Positions 30,919 through 39,709 of a DNA stretch of 64,000 nucleotides are shown here, piece after piece (within the stretch, counting starts at the first letter, position 1; each line of letters starts with the position of its first letter). The position numbers and the translations under genes are program-made. Below the pieces are notes generated by a model, which saw only the letters and a program-made list of their open reading frames with translations, had not been told where the DNA came from and made no database searches. Source of the DNA: Streptomyces sp. Mut1 (GTDB lineage: Bacteria; Actinomycetota; Actinomycetes; Streptomycetales; Streptomycetaceae); contig NZ_CP120997.1 of assembly GCF_030719295.1 (NCBI RefSeq), positions 186,001 through 250,000 of the forward strand, written 5' to 3'.

Positions 30919-32118
30919 ATGACGCACTCCCCCACCAGCGGCGGCGAGCAGCTGCTGCACGGGTTCCTGGCGCAGGTGCACGCCACCGCACCGACCGACC
31001 TGCCCGCGCTCGTCGACCGGTACGCGGGGCTGCTGGGGATGCGCCGCGTCGAGATCTACCTCGTCGACCTTCAGCAGCAGCTCCTGACACCGCTCTCCGG
31101 CGACACGGAGCTGCGTGTGGACGCGTCACTGGCCGGAGCGGCCTACCGCTCCCTGGCGCTGCGCGTCGAGACCACCGACACCGGCACCCTGATCGCGTGG
31201 CTGCCGCTCGTCGACGGGGCGGAGCGGCTGGGCGTGATCGGCGTGTCCGTGGACACGCTGGACAAGACGCGGCTGGAGCGGTGCAACAGTCTCGCGACCG
31301 TGATCGCGATGGCCGTCACGTCGAAACGCGCGTTCAGTGACCGCTTCGTGGAGCAGGCGCGTACCGAGGCCATGACGCTGCCCGCGGAAATGGTGCGGGC
31401 CCTTCTGCCCCCGCGCACGGTGGGTGAGGAGCGCGCGGTGTCGGCAGCGGTCCTCGAACCGGCCTACGAGCTCGGCGGGGACGCCTTCGACCACTCCCTC
31501 ACGGAGTCCACACTGCACGCCGTGATCCTCGACGCGATGGGCCACAACCTCGCGTCGGGAATGACCAGCGCCATCGCCATGGCCGGCTGCCGCAGTGCCC
31601 GCCGCAAGGGCGCGGGGCTGAGGGAACTCGTCGAGACCGTCGACGACGTCCTGGCCGAGTGGCTGCCCGACCAGTTCTGCACCGGCATCACCCTGCAACT
31701 GGACATGTCCAGCGGGATTCTGAGCTGGATCAACTGCGGCCACCCGCCTCCCCTGCTCATCCGGGACAACCGCGTCCTGGACAACGTGCTCGACCGCCCC
31801 GGCGAACCCCCCATGGGCACCCCGGGAAAGCTCGCCGGAGCGGACCGGAGGGTGCACCAGGTGCCCCTGCGGCCCGGCGACCGCGTCCTGCTCTACACGG
31901 ACGGGGTGACCGAGGCCCGCATGGCGGACGGCACCCAGTTCGGGCTGAACCGCTTCACGGCCTTCGTCATCCGGGCCACCGCCGCCGGCGAGCCCGCGTC
32001 GGAAGCCCTCCGGCAGCTCATCCACTCCATCAGGGAGTCCCAGCACGACAGGCTGAACGACGACGCCACCATCCTGATGCTGGAGTGGCGCCGGCCCACT
32101 CCCACTCCCGCTCCCTAG
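30919..32118 (+). CDS. GAF-like / PP2C-type SpoIIE phosphatase
   Basis: A 399-aa protein. Residues about 15-140 look like a GAF-type sensor. Residues about 165-395 are a SpoIIE/RsbU-type PP2C phosphatase with ELGGDAFDH (metal-site GGD), ILDAMGHNLASGM, NCGHPPPLLI and LLYTDGVTEAR. Such enzymes dephosphorylate anti-anti-sigma proteins and so switch on SigB-type sigma factors; one is encoded 1.2 kb upstream. DAMGHN replaces the more usual DGMGHG. The ATG at 30919 is favoured by homology, although its ribosome site is weak. The stop overlaps that of the convergent hydrolase gene by 4 bases. Confidence 0.87.
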   Translation: MTHSPTSGGEQLLHGFLAQVHATAPTDLPALVDRYAGLLGMRRVEIYLVDLQQQLLTPLSGDTELRVDASLAGAAYRSLALRVETTDTGTLIAWLPLVDGAERLGVIGVSVDTLDKTRLERCNSLATVIAMAVTSKRAFSDRFVEQARTEAMTLPAEMVRALLPPRTVGEERAVSAAVLEPAYELGGDAFDHSLTESTLHAVILDAMGHNLASGMTSAIAMAGCRSARRKGAGLRELVETVDDVLAEWLPDQFCTGITLQLDMSSGILSWINCGHPPPLLIRDNRVLDNVLDRPGEPPMGTPGKLAGADRRVHQVPLRPGDRVLLYTDGVTEARMADGTQFGLNRFTAFVIRATAAGEPASEALRQLIHSIRESQHDRLNDDATILMLEWRRPTPTPAP

Positions 32119-34163
32119 GGGGCGACGCGGGGCACGTCCTCGTTCCAGGTACGGGAGAAGACCCTGCGGCCGCCCTCGTATCCGTCCAGGGTGGCGTCCA
32201 CGTGGAACGCGGTGTCGTCCGAGGTCAGAGTGGTGCGGGTCTCCACGCGCACGTCCCAGCCGGAGCGCCCGAACCGCATGGTCCAGGCGGACTCGCCGCT
32301 CACCGACCCGAAGTCGTCGGCGACGGAGGTGTACTTCTCGCAGGCGCGCAGCCCCACCTCGATGCCGTTCTCCTCGAACCGCTGGAGCCCCCGGTCCTTC
32401 ACGATGTCGAGCACGGAGCGGTAGTCGACCAGATTCCTCGACACGGTCCACGCCTGCTCGGGCTCGGTCAGCTGCGTGACCTCGGGGGGCGCGCACCCCT
32501 CGGGCTCGCCGAAGGGCACCCCCGGCATCCCGTCGGGGGCCTCGGGCGGGCGGACGGGCAGGGTGAGGCCGCTGCCGCTCTCGTGGACGCTCAGGCAGGC
32601 CGGTGCGGCGGCCGGCCAGACCAGCGGCCAGTAGGAGGTGGAGAGCGACAGGCGGATGCGGTGACCCGCCGGGAAGACCTGGGCGACGCCGTTGAGCGGG
32701 ACCCGGACGCGGTACTTCTCGCCGGGCTCCAGCGGCTCGGACCGGCCGCCGCCGGAGCGGTGGGCCAGGTTGAGCACCCCGTAGGTGACCCGGGTGGCGC
32801 TGCCGTCGGGCGCCACGTCGGACAGCCGCACGGCGACCTGGGCGGTCTCCCTGGACGAGGACAGCAGCAGGTCCACCGCGGGTGCGCCGAGGATCTCCAC
32901 GCGTTCCGCGAGCGGCTCGGTCTCGAAGACGAGTGAGCCGCCGTCCTCCTCCCGCTGGTCGTAGGGCAGGTCCGGCGGGGCGTTGTACGAGGCCCACTTC
33001 CCGGCGAACTGGCCCACGGACAGCGGTGACTGGATGGTGTGGACGCGTTCCGCCGCTTCCGCTCCCCCGGCTTTTGGCGGGTCGTCGTCGGCGCACACGA
33101 TGCGGTGGTCCCGCAGCGGGTGGGCCACTTCCCCGATGTGCGGGGACGGCCAGCCCGGCTCCCCCACCCAGCGGCCCGGCCGTTCCTGGTACGCCGTGGA
33201 GGGCGGCACGCTCTCCTGCATCCAGGCGCGGATCATGGGCCCTTCCATGACGCCGTTCTCGATGCCCTTGAGCCAGTGGTCCCACCACCGGACGACCTCC
33301 TGGAGGTATCCGATGGCCGGTCCCGGTTCGCCGAGGTGGGGCAGCTTGTGCGACCAGGGCCCGATCAGCCCCTTGCGCGGTACGCCGACGCGGCTCAGGA
33401 GCCGGGTGACGGCGTTGGAGTACCCGTCGGCCCAGCCGCTGGAGGCGAGTACGGGGCAGCCGAGCGCGCCGTAGTCCTCGCTGAGCGAGGCGTGGCGCCA
33501 GTAGTCGTCGCGTTCCTGGTGACGCAGCCATTCCAGGACCCAGGGGCGCGCCGAGTCCAGCCGTTCGAGCCACATCTCGCGCCAGCGGTCGCCGACGGCG
33601 GCGGGGTCGGGCGGGCAGGTGGAGTAGGCGAACATGGTGCCCGCCTCGGCGAGGTTGTCGGAGAGCATGGCGCCGCCGACGTAGTGCATGTCGTCCGCGT
33701 ACCGGTCGTCCGTGAAGGACGCGATGACGATGGCTGCCAGGCCCGGGGGCCGGCGGGCCGCGACCTGGAGGGCCGCGAAGCCGCCCCAGGAAATGCCCAT
33801 CATGCCGGTGGTGCCGTCGCACCAGGGCTGCGCGGCGAGCCAGGCGAGCACCTCCTCGGCGTCGCGCTGTTCGCGTTCCAGGTATTCGTCCAGCAGGACG
33901 CCTTCGGACTCGCCGGTCCCCCGCAGGTCGACGCGTACACAGGCGTAGCCGTGGCCTGCGATGTAGGGGTGGTGGATGGCGTCGCGGGTGGAGGTCAGGT
34001 CGTTCTTCCGGTAGGGGACGGCCTCCAGGATCGCGGGGACGGGTTGCCGGTCGGCGGTGGTGGGCCGCCAGATCCTCGCCGACAGCCGGATCCCGTCCGA
34101 CATGGTGATGGTGACGTGGTCCTCCCGCCGCACCGTGTACGGCAGCCGGTCGACGTGTCGCAT
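32115..34163 (-). CDS. CocE/NonD-type alpha/beta hydrolase (X-Pro dipeptidyl-peptidase S15 family)
   Basis: A 682-aa protein. The N-terminal alpha/beta hydrolase has the nucleophile motif GISWGG (Ser about 125) and a GPWSHK block with the likely catalytic His (about 264). The C-terminal half is the jelly-roll domain of the S15/CocE family. Substrates are esters or N-terminal X-Pro peptides, and the real one is unknown. No signal peptide is seen. The ATG at 34163 has AAAGGAG 12 bases upstream. It lies 35 bases after an ATP-grasp ligase gene, probably in one operon. Confidence 0.87.
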   Translation of the reverse strand: MRHVDRLPYTVRREDHVTITMSDGIRLSARIWRPTTADRQPVPAILEAVPYRKNDLTSTRDAIHHPYIAGHGYACVRVDLRGTGESEGVLLDEYLEREQRDAEEVLAWLAAQPWCDGTTGMMGISWGGFAALQVAARRPPGLAAIVIASFTDDRYADDMHYVGGAMLSDNLAEAGTMFAYSTCPPDPAAVGDRWREMWLERLDSARPWVLEWLRHQERDDYWRHASLSEDYGALGCPVLASSGWADGYSNAVTRLLSRVGVPRKGLIGPWSHKLPHLGEPGPAIGYLQEVVRWWDHWLKGIENGVMEGPMIRAWMQESVPPSTAYQERPGRWVGEPGWPSPHIGEVAHPLRDHRIVCADDDPPKAGGAEAAERVHTIQSPLSVGQFAGKWASYNAPPDLPYDQREEDGGSLVFETEPLAERVEILGAPAVDLLLSSSRETAQVAVRLSDVAPDGSATRVTYGVLNLAHRSGGGRSEPLEPGEKYRVRVPLNGVAQVFPAGHRIRLSLSTSYWPLVWPAAAPACLSVHESGSGLTLPVRPPEAPDGMPGVPFGEPEGCAPPEVTQLTEPEQAWTVSRNLVDYRSVLDIVKDRGLQRFEENGIEVGLRACEKYTSVADDFGSVSGESAWTMRFGRSGWDVRVETRTTLTSDDTAFHVDATLDGYEGGRRVFSRTWNEDVPRVAP

Positions 34164-34198
34164 ACCTGTGTTCTGCTCCTTTCCGCCCGCGGCCCTGT

Positions 34199-35512
34199 TC
34201 ACGAGGCCTTGACGTCGTGGCCGCCCGGTGCGGTGTCGTCGAAGGAGAGGCCGAGGGCGGCGACGCACTGGTCGTACTTGCGCCGCAGCCCCTCCTCGTC
34301 GTCCGCTCCGGTGAAGATGTGGGCGATCTCGTAGCTGTAGCTGTCCTGCCCGGGGACGGTGGAGAGCTTCTGTCCCTCGGACGGCACGACGTCGATGCGT
34401 ACGCCGGGTATGTCCCGTTCGATGGCCGAGAGCGCCTCGGGGGTGGGCACCTCGTGCACGGTGCCCTCGCCGAACCAGCGGTAGTACCACTTGGCTGCCA
34501 GGCGGTAGGCGCCCTGCCCACCGGGTGTCACGGGGTCGTCGCCGAGCGCGAGGCGGATCATCCGGTGGTGGTTGGGGACGCCGTCGACGTACTGGAACAG
34601 CTCCGCGTGGGACTGGGAGTGGCGCGGGTTGATCTCCAGCAGGCCGATCCGCCCGGTCCGCGGGTCGTAGAAGTACTCGATGCTGAACGTCGCCGCGTCC
34701 ATGCCGATCTGCCGGATGGTCCGCTCGCTCACCTCGTGCAGGCGGCGGATCACGGACGGGGGCAGCGTGCTCGGATACTGGTGGCGCAGGAAGCAGGAGG
34801 AGCCGGGGTAGCTGATCGAGTCGAGCACCCCGTAGACCGTGACGTCGCCGTCGTGCGCGTAGCCCTCCACGGCGACCTGGATCCCGGTCATGGCTTCCTC
34901 GGCGAGACAGACCTGTCCGCCCACGCCCTCCATCTCCGGGGGCAGGTCGAGGAGTTCGAGCACCGCGTCGAAGGGCCTTCCGACCCGGCCGATGCCCTCT
35001 CGTATCGTGTCGACGGCCGTACGGAACTCCGTCATGTCCTTCACCCCGTAGGCGAGTTCCGAGGAGTAGGCGAGGGCCGGCTTGAGCCACATGGGGAAGT
35101 TCACGCCTTCGGGCGGCTGCGGGTCGGCGCTGTCGAGGTCCACCCGGCCGAAGTTGGGGCAGGCGTCGACGGCCTTCCGCTGCTCCAGCCGGCTCCAGTA
35201 CTTGTGCTCGCATTTGACGACGGATTCCAGGCTGGTGGTGCGGGTGCCGTACTCGCTGCCGAGCATCGGCACGAGCGTGCTGACGGGGAAGTCCCAGTAG
35301 CCGACGATCGCGTCGATGCTGCCCTCGTGCGCGTCGAGGACGGCGCGGGCGCGGTTCATCAGATCGCGGACCGACACCTCACCGCCCTGCAGCTCATCGA
35401 GACCGAGCAGGGGGTGGAAGTGGTAGGTGCCGGCGTCCGGGACGGCACGCAGCGTCGGCAGGTTCGCGTCGTCCAGGCCGAGTACGAAGATGTTCTTGCG
35501 CTGTGGGGACAC
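34199..35512 (-). CDS. ATP-grasp superfamily ligase
   Basis: A 437-aa protein. The ATP-grasp fold is recognisable from SLESVVKCEHKYWSRLEQRK (about residue 92), FPMWLKPALAYSS (nucleotide-binding Lys, near 141) and the metal-binding GRIGLLEINPRHSQSH block (near 286). Such enzymes activate a carboxylate as acyl phosphate and join it to an amine or similar group. The substrates are unknown. The GTG at 35512 follows GGAAGG by 7 bases, and the protein then starts SPQRKNIFVLG. The upstream in-frame start at 35611 has no site. It leads a two-gene unit with an S15-type hydrolase and is divergent from an ECF sigma gene. Confidence 0.85.
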   Translation of the reverse strand: MSPQRKNIFVLGLDDANLPTLRAVPDAGTYHFHPLLGLDELQGGEVSVRDLMNRARAVLDAHEGSIDAIVGYWDFPVSTLVPMLGSEYGTRTTSLESVVKCEHKYWSRLEQRKAVDACPNFGRVDLDSADPQPPEGVNFPMWLKPALAYSSELAYGVKDMTEFRTAVDTIREGIGRVGRPFDAVLELLDLPPEMEGVGGQVCLAEEAMTGIQVAVEGYAHDGDVTVYGVLDSISYPGSSCFLRHQYPSTLPPSVIRRLHEVSERTIRQIGMDAATFSIEYFYDPRTGRIGLLEINPRHSQSHAELFQYVDGVPNHHRMIRLALGDDPVTPGGQGAYRLAAKWYYRWFGEGTVHEVPTPEALSAIERDIPGVRIDVVPSEGQKLSTVPGQDSYSYEIAHIFTGADDEEGLRRKYDQCVAALGLSFDDTAPGGHDVKAS

Positions 35513-35682
35513 GCGGCGTCCTTCCGTGGGGGTCCACCGCGCGTACCCGCCATCGTCCGGATCAATGGGCGCCGCCACACCCGGCTGAGAGGTGGGGTGC
35601 GTGGACCTCACATTCGGGTGCGCTGTTCCGTCGAACCGGCGGGAACGGAATCGGACGAGAAGAATCAGGGACGGTCACGATC

Positions 35683-36687
35683 ATGAGCACACCATCCGAG
35701 CCGGGCGACGAGCGGTCCGACGCACGCCCGGAGCCGAGCCTGAGCGCGGTCGTCGGCGAACGCCGCCGGCTCATCAACCTCGCCTACCGGATGCTCGGTT
35801 CGCTCGCCGAGGCGGAGGACGCCGTGCAGGAGACGTACGCCCGCTGGTACGCGATGCCCCGGAGCCGGCAGGAGGCCATCGCGTCCCCCGGCGCGTGGCT
35901 GACGACGGTGGCCGCCCGGGTCTGCCTGGACGTCCTCGGCTCGGCGCGTGTCAGGCGCGAGCGTTACGTCGGCGAGTGGATCCCCGAACCGCTGCCCGAC
36001 CGTACGGAGTGGGTCGGCGGGGGCGCCGCGGGCGGCGGGGACGGACCGGTGGACCCCGCGGACCGGGTCACCCTGGACGAGTCCGTGAACATGGCGTTCC
36101 TCGTCGTGCTGGAGTCGATGACACCGGCCGAGCGGGTGGCGTTCATCCTGCACGACGTCTTCCGCTACCCGTTCGCCGAGGTCGCCGGCATCGTCGGCCG
36201 GAGCGCCCCGGCCTGCCGGCAGCTCGCCGCTTCGGCCCGTCGGCGCGTCCGTGAAGCGCGGGCGCAGACGGGTCCGTCGGCGGAGCAGGCCGTGCTGGTG
36301 CGGGACTTCAAGGAGGCGTGGGAGGCGAAGGACATCGAGGCGCTGGTCGGCCTGCTCGACCCGGAGGCCGCGTTGATCACCGACGGGGGCGGGCTGGCCG
36401 GGGCGGCCCTGCGTCCGGTGGAGGGCGGCGAGCGCGTCGCCCAGTACCTGGTCCACTTCGCCGAGAAGGTTCCCGCGCTGGTGCTCCTGGAGCGGACGGT
36501 CAACGGCCGGCCGGGGCTGGTCGCCCAGCACGCGGGCGCCACCGTCACGGTGGCCGCGTTCGGCCTGGCCGGGGACCGCGTCCACCGTGTCTGGGCGGTG
36601 CGCAACCCGGAGAAGCTGCGGCCCTGGCCCGGGAACGGCCCCGGCGCGCCCGGCGCCGGCGGGCCGCCTCAGTCGTGGGGCGGGTAG
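35683..36687 (+). CDS. ECF sigma factor with SnoaL-like C-terminal domain (SigJ/ECF41 type)
   Basis: A 334-aa protein, much longer than a minimal ECF sigma. Region 2 is LINLAYRMLGSLAEAEDAVQETYARWY (from about residue 30), followed by the linker WIPEPLPD. Region 4 holds MTPAERVAFILHDVFRYPFAEVAGIVGRS (about 148-176). Residues about 210-325 form a SnoaL/NTF2-like domain that in ECF41 members regulates the sigma factor itself. The ATG at 35683 follows CAGGGACGG. The usual neighbour, a carboxymuconolactone decarboxylase/oxidoreductase (COE) gene, is not present. The last 19 bases overlap the convergent DUF488 gene. Confidence 0.9.
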   Translation: MSTPSEPGDERSDARPEPSLSAVVGERRRLINLAYRMLGSLAEAEDAVQETYARWYAMPRSRQEAIASPGAWLTTVAARVCLDVLGSARVRRERYVGEWIPEPLPDRTEWVGGGAAGGGDGPVDPADRVTLDESVNMAFLVVLESMTPAERVAFILHDVFRYPFAEVAGIVGRSAPACRQLAASARRRVREARAQTGPSAEQAVLVRDFKEAWEAKDIEALVGLLDPEAALITDGGGLAGAALRPVEGGERVAQYLVHFAEKVPALVLLERTVNGRPGLVAQHAGATVTVAAFGLAGDRVHRVWAVRNPEKLRPWPGNGPGAPGAGGPPQSWGG

Positions 36688-37193
36688 ACGAGACCGCCGT
36701 CGCGGACCCGCGCGTCCTTGTTCAGGACCGCGGGCCGCGTCGAGGTGGGCGACAGGATGTCGACGACCTCCGCGCCCGCGACGATCAGCGCGTCGGTGAT
36801 CAGTCTGCGGTGGCAGCGCCACGGGACGGCCTCGCTGCACATGATCGCGGGCCGTTCGTGCTCCGCGAGTTCCAGCAACGCGTCGAGACCTTCCCGGAAC
36901 TCGCCGGTCGCCATGTAGTCGGCGTAATCGCGGAAGGCTTTGACCCGCCAGGCGCCGTTCACGCTTTCCACGCCCTTCGGGGTGTGCCGCCGTCCTCCGA
37001 GCTTCGGCATCCACCGGTATCCGATGCCGGGCGGCAGGGCATCGATGATTTCCTGCTGGTTCCACTGCGGGAGCCTTCTCGACGACGGGAACGAGCGCAC
37101 GTCGGCGAGACAGGTGACGTCGTTCCCGCGCAGCAGCTCCAGCAGCTCGTCGAACTCGCGCGTCGAGTGCCCGACCGTGCAGATCCTGTTCAC
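36669..37193 (-). CDS. DUF488 family protein
   Basis: A 174-aa protein with DUF488 hallmarks: TVGHSTREFDELLELL at the N-terminus, LADVRSFPSSRRLPQW (about 30-45), GGRRH, and MCSEAVPWRCHRRLI (about 118-132) with conserved Cys and His. The biochemical role is not established. The GTG start at 37193 follows GAGGTGGCGCG. The 3' end overlaps the ECF sigma gene by 19 bases on the opposite strand. Confidence 0.88.
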   Translation of the reverse strand: MNRICTVGHSTREFDELLELLRGNDVTCLADVRSFPSSRRLPQWNQQEIIDALPPGIGYRWMPKLGGRRHTPKGVESVNGAWRVKAFRDYADYMATGEFREGLDALLELAEHERPAIMCSEAVPWRCHRRLITDALIVAGAEVVDILSPTSTRPAVLNKDARVRDGGLVYPPHD

Positions 37194-37352
37194 CGCGCCA
37201 CCTCACGCCACCTCGCCCAGGTCACTTCTTCTCGTGGTGCGCGGGCCAGGTCCGTGGCCTTCGCCCCCTCCGCCCTGGGTACGCTCATTCCGAAGGGCCC
37301 GCCACCCGGCGAGCCCCGAGGAGCGTCGGCACGGACGGGAAGCGGGTCGGGC

Positions 37353-38123
37353 ATGTGCACCGCCGAGGACTACCCGGTACGGGCCGCGGCCCGCTCCCGC
37401 ACGCTGGCCGGCCTCGACGCGGAGCTGATCCGGTGCCGCGCCTGCCCCCGCCTCGTGGAGTGGCGGGAGGAGACCGCCCGCGCCAAGCGTCCGGCGTACC
37501 GCGACTGGGAGTACTGGGGACGTCCGGTGCCCGGTTTCGGGCCCTCCGACGCCTCCCTGGCGATCACGGGCCTCGCGCCCGCCGCGCACGGTGGGAACCG
37601 GACGGGGCGGATGTTCACCGGGGACCGGGCCGGCGACCTCCTGTACGCGACGCTGTACGAGCTCGGCCTGGCCTCCAGGCCGACGGTGACGGGTCCGGGC
37701 GACGGCCTCGAACTGTACGGGGTGAGGGTCACGTCGCCCGTGCACTGCCCGCCGCCCGCCAACCGCCCGACACCCGGCGAGCGGGACACCTGCCGGCCCT
37801 GGCTGGCCCGGGAATTCGAACTGCTGCGGCCGACGGTCCGTTCCGTGGTCGTGCTGGGCGGCTTCGGCTGGCAGGCGGCGCTCGCCGCCCTGGAGCGGGC
37901 CGGCCGTCAGGTGCCGAAGCCCCGGCCGGTGTTCGGCCACGGTGTCCGTACGACGCTCGCGCCCGCCGACGGGGCGGGCGACCCGCTGACGGTGTTCGGC
38001 TGCTACCACGTCAGCCAGCGCAATGTCTTCACCGGCCGGCTCACCGCGGCGATGTTCCGCGAGGTGCTCGCCGAGGCGGCCCGGACGGCCGGGCTGCCCG
38101 TCGCAGGGTCCGCCCCGGAGTAG
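37353..38123 (+). CDS. Uracil-DNA glycosylase, family 5 (UdgB-like)
   Basis: A 256-aa base-excision repair enzyme that removes uracil, and often hypoxanthine, from DNA. The Fe-S cluster site starts with RCRACPRLV (about 28-36). The catalytic region has GLAPAAHGGNRTGRMFTGD (about 75-92). The second cluster half is HCPPPANRPTPGERDTC, and the C-terminal motif is CYHVSQRNVFTGRL (about 217-230). The ATG at 37353 is preceded by GGAAGCGGG. It stands alone between DUF488 and a lipoprotein gene. Confidence 0.9.
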   Translation: MCTAEDYPVRAAARSRTLAGLDAELIRCRACPRLVEWREETARAKRPAYRDWEYWGRPVPGFGPSDASLAITGLAPAAHGGNRTGRMFTGDRAGDLLYATLYELGLASRPTVTGPGDGLELYGVRVTSPVHCPPPANRPTPGERDTCRPWLAREFELLRPTVRSVVVLGGFGWQAALAALERAGRQVPKPRPVFGHGVRTTLAPADGAGDPLTVFGCYHVSQRNVFTGRLTAAMFREVLAEAARTAGLPVAGSAPE

Positions 38124-38215
38124 GCCGGCCACCGCTCGGGGCCGGACGGCACCGGCCGCCACAATTTCGTAAGATCATCAGGTTCGGACCGCCGGAAATC
38201 GAGCAGCCGTCCGTT

Positions 38216-38968
38216 ATGGGTTCACTCTCACGTGCCACCGCCACCCCCTCACCGTCCGGGCGCGCGCTCCGTCCACGAGGCCGCACAACCGCCGGGAGAG
38301 CCCGGCCACTCCGCCGACACCTCCTCGCCCCGGTCGCCGTGCTGTCGTTCGCGCTCGTCGCGGCGGCCTGCGACGGCGCCTCGTCGTCCGGCGACCCGGC
38401 CGGGGCCGCGGCCCACACCAAAAGCACCGGCTCCGCGCAGACCCCTGCGCCCCCTCCGGACGCGGCCTCGTCGGCGCCCGCCACGCCGCCGTCCTCCCCC
38501 GGCACCACACCCACCACGACGCCCGGTTCCGCCACCGCCACGGCCGGCGGCTCCGGTTCCGCTTCGGGCTCCGCACGGTGCACGGCCGAGGGCCTGACCA
38601 TGAGTGTGCGGCGCGCCGACGCGGGCGCGGGCCACCTTTACTACCGGCTCACCTTCGTGAACAAGTCCGCGCACTCCTGCACCCTCACCGGCTTCCCGGG
38701 GGTCTCCCTGATCAAGCGCGACGGCAGCGTCATCGGCGTACCCGCGAAGCGCGAAGGCGCGGCGCAGGGGCGCAGGGTGATCGCCCCGGGCAAGGCGGCG
38801 AACGTCACCCTGCACACACTCAACCAGCACATCAACGGTTCCGGGTGCTGGGCCGGCGCCGACTACCTCCGCGTGTACCCGCCCGGTTCCAAGGAGGCGC
38901 TCACCCTGCGCGACCCGCAGCTCCGAATCTGCGGCGACCGATTCACGACCAGCTCGGTGGGCGGCTGA
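38216..38968 (+). CDS. DUF4232 secreted lipoprotein
   Basis: A 250-aa protein. An unusually long, Arg-rich N-region (about 37 residues) precedes a hydrophobic stretch and the lipobox VAAAC, with the lipidated Cys at about residue 55. A Ser/Thr/Pro/Gly-rich linker follows (about 56-120). The DUF4232 domain runs from RCTAEGLTMSVRRADAG to the end, with conserved Cys in SCTLTGFPGV, SGCW and RICG. It is probably anchored on the outer face of the membrane; function unknown. The start could be a little downstream, since the signal part before the hydrophobic core is longer than usual. Confidence 0.8.
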   Translation: MGSLSRATATPSPSGRALRPRGRTTAGRARPLRRHLLAPVAVLSFALVAAACDGASSSGDPAGAAAHTKSTGSAQTPAPPPDAASSAPATPPSSPGTTPTTTPGSATATAGGSGSASGSARCTAEGLTMSVRRADAGAGHLYYRLTFVNKSAHSCTLTGFPGVSLIKRDGSVIGVPAKREGAAQGRRVIAPGKAANVTLHTLNQHINGSGCWAGADYLRVYPPGSKEALTLRDPQLRICGDRFTTSSVGG

Positions 38969-39035
38969 CCCGCGGTGGACGTGACCGGTCAGGAATCGAG
39001 AAGCGTGGCGCGCGGGACGGAAATAGCCTCGACGC

Positions 39036-39650
39036 ATGACCTCCATCGAACACATCACCCTTGAGGCCGAGGACCCGGCCGCCACCCTCCGCTTCTACAA
39101 TGCGGCCTTCGGTCTCGACTCGCAGATCCGGGCGCGGGCCGCGGAAGCACCGACGACCGGCTTCCGCGGTTACACCCTGTCACTCACCGTCGCCCAGCCG
39201 GCCACCGTGCGAAGCCTCATCGACGCGGCGCTCGACGCCGGGGCCACACCGGTGAAGCCGGCCGCCAAGTCGTTCTGGGGCTACGGCGGGGTCGTACGGG
39301 CGCCCGACGGCGCGCTGTGGAAGGTCGCGAGCTCGGCGAAGAAGGACAAGGGCCCGGACACCGGGAGGATCGACCAGTTCGTGCTCCTGCTCGGGGTCGG
39401 GGACATGGCCGCGAGCAAGCAGTTCTACATCGACCGCGGGTTCACCGTCGGCAAGAGCTACGGGCGCAAGTACGTCGAGTTCGCGACGCCGCAGAGCGCG
39501 GTCAAGCTGGCCCTCTACCCGCGCCGCGCCCTCGCCGAGGACGCCGGTGTGCCGCCGGAGGGCACTGGTTCGCACCGGCTGGTCGTCGGCGGCGGCAGCG
39601 CCTCGTTCACCGACCCGGACGGCTTCGCCTGGGAGCCCGCCACGCGGTGA
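39036..39650 (+). CDS. VOC superfamily (glyoxalase-like) protein
   Basis: A 204-aa protein with two vicinal-oxygen-chelate repeats: SIEHITLEAEDPAATLRFYNAAFG (residues 3-26) and DQFVLLLGVGDMAASKQFYIDRGF (about 113-136), each ending in a PDG block (APDGALWKVA; DPDGFAWEPA). Members include glyoxalases, antibiotic-resistance proteins and dioxygenases. Metal ligands are only partly conserved, so activity is unpredictable. The gene sits between a lipoprotein and a TerD-like gene, 59 bases before the latter. Confidence 0.85.
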   Translation: MTSIEHITLEAEDPAATLRFYNAAFGLDSQIRARAAEAPTTGFRGYTLSLTVAQPATVRSLIDAALDAGATPVKPAAKSFWGYGGVVRAPDGALWKVASSAKKDKGPDTGRIDQFVLLLGVGDMAASKQFYIDRGFTVGKSYGRKYVEFATPQSAVKLALYPRRALAEDAGVPPEGTGSHRLVVGGGSASFTDPDGFAWEPATR

Positions 39651-39709
39651 ACCGCCGGGGCCCCGAAACTCGCGTGCCTCTTCCCCTGCGGTTCTGGGAT
39701 CCTGCCCGG

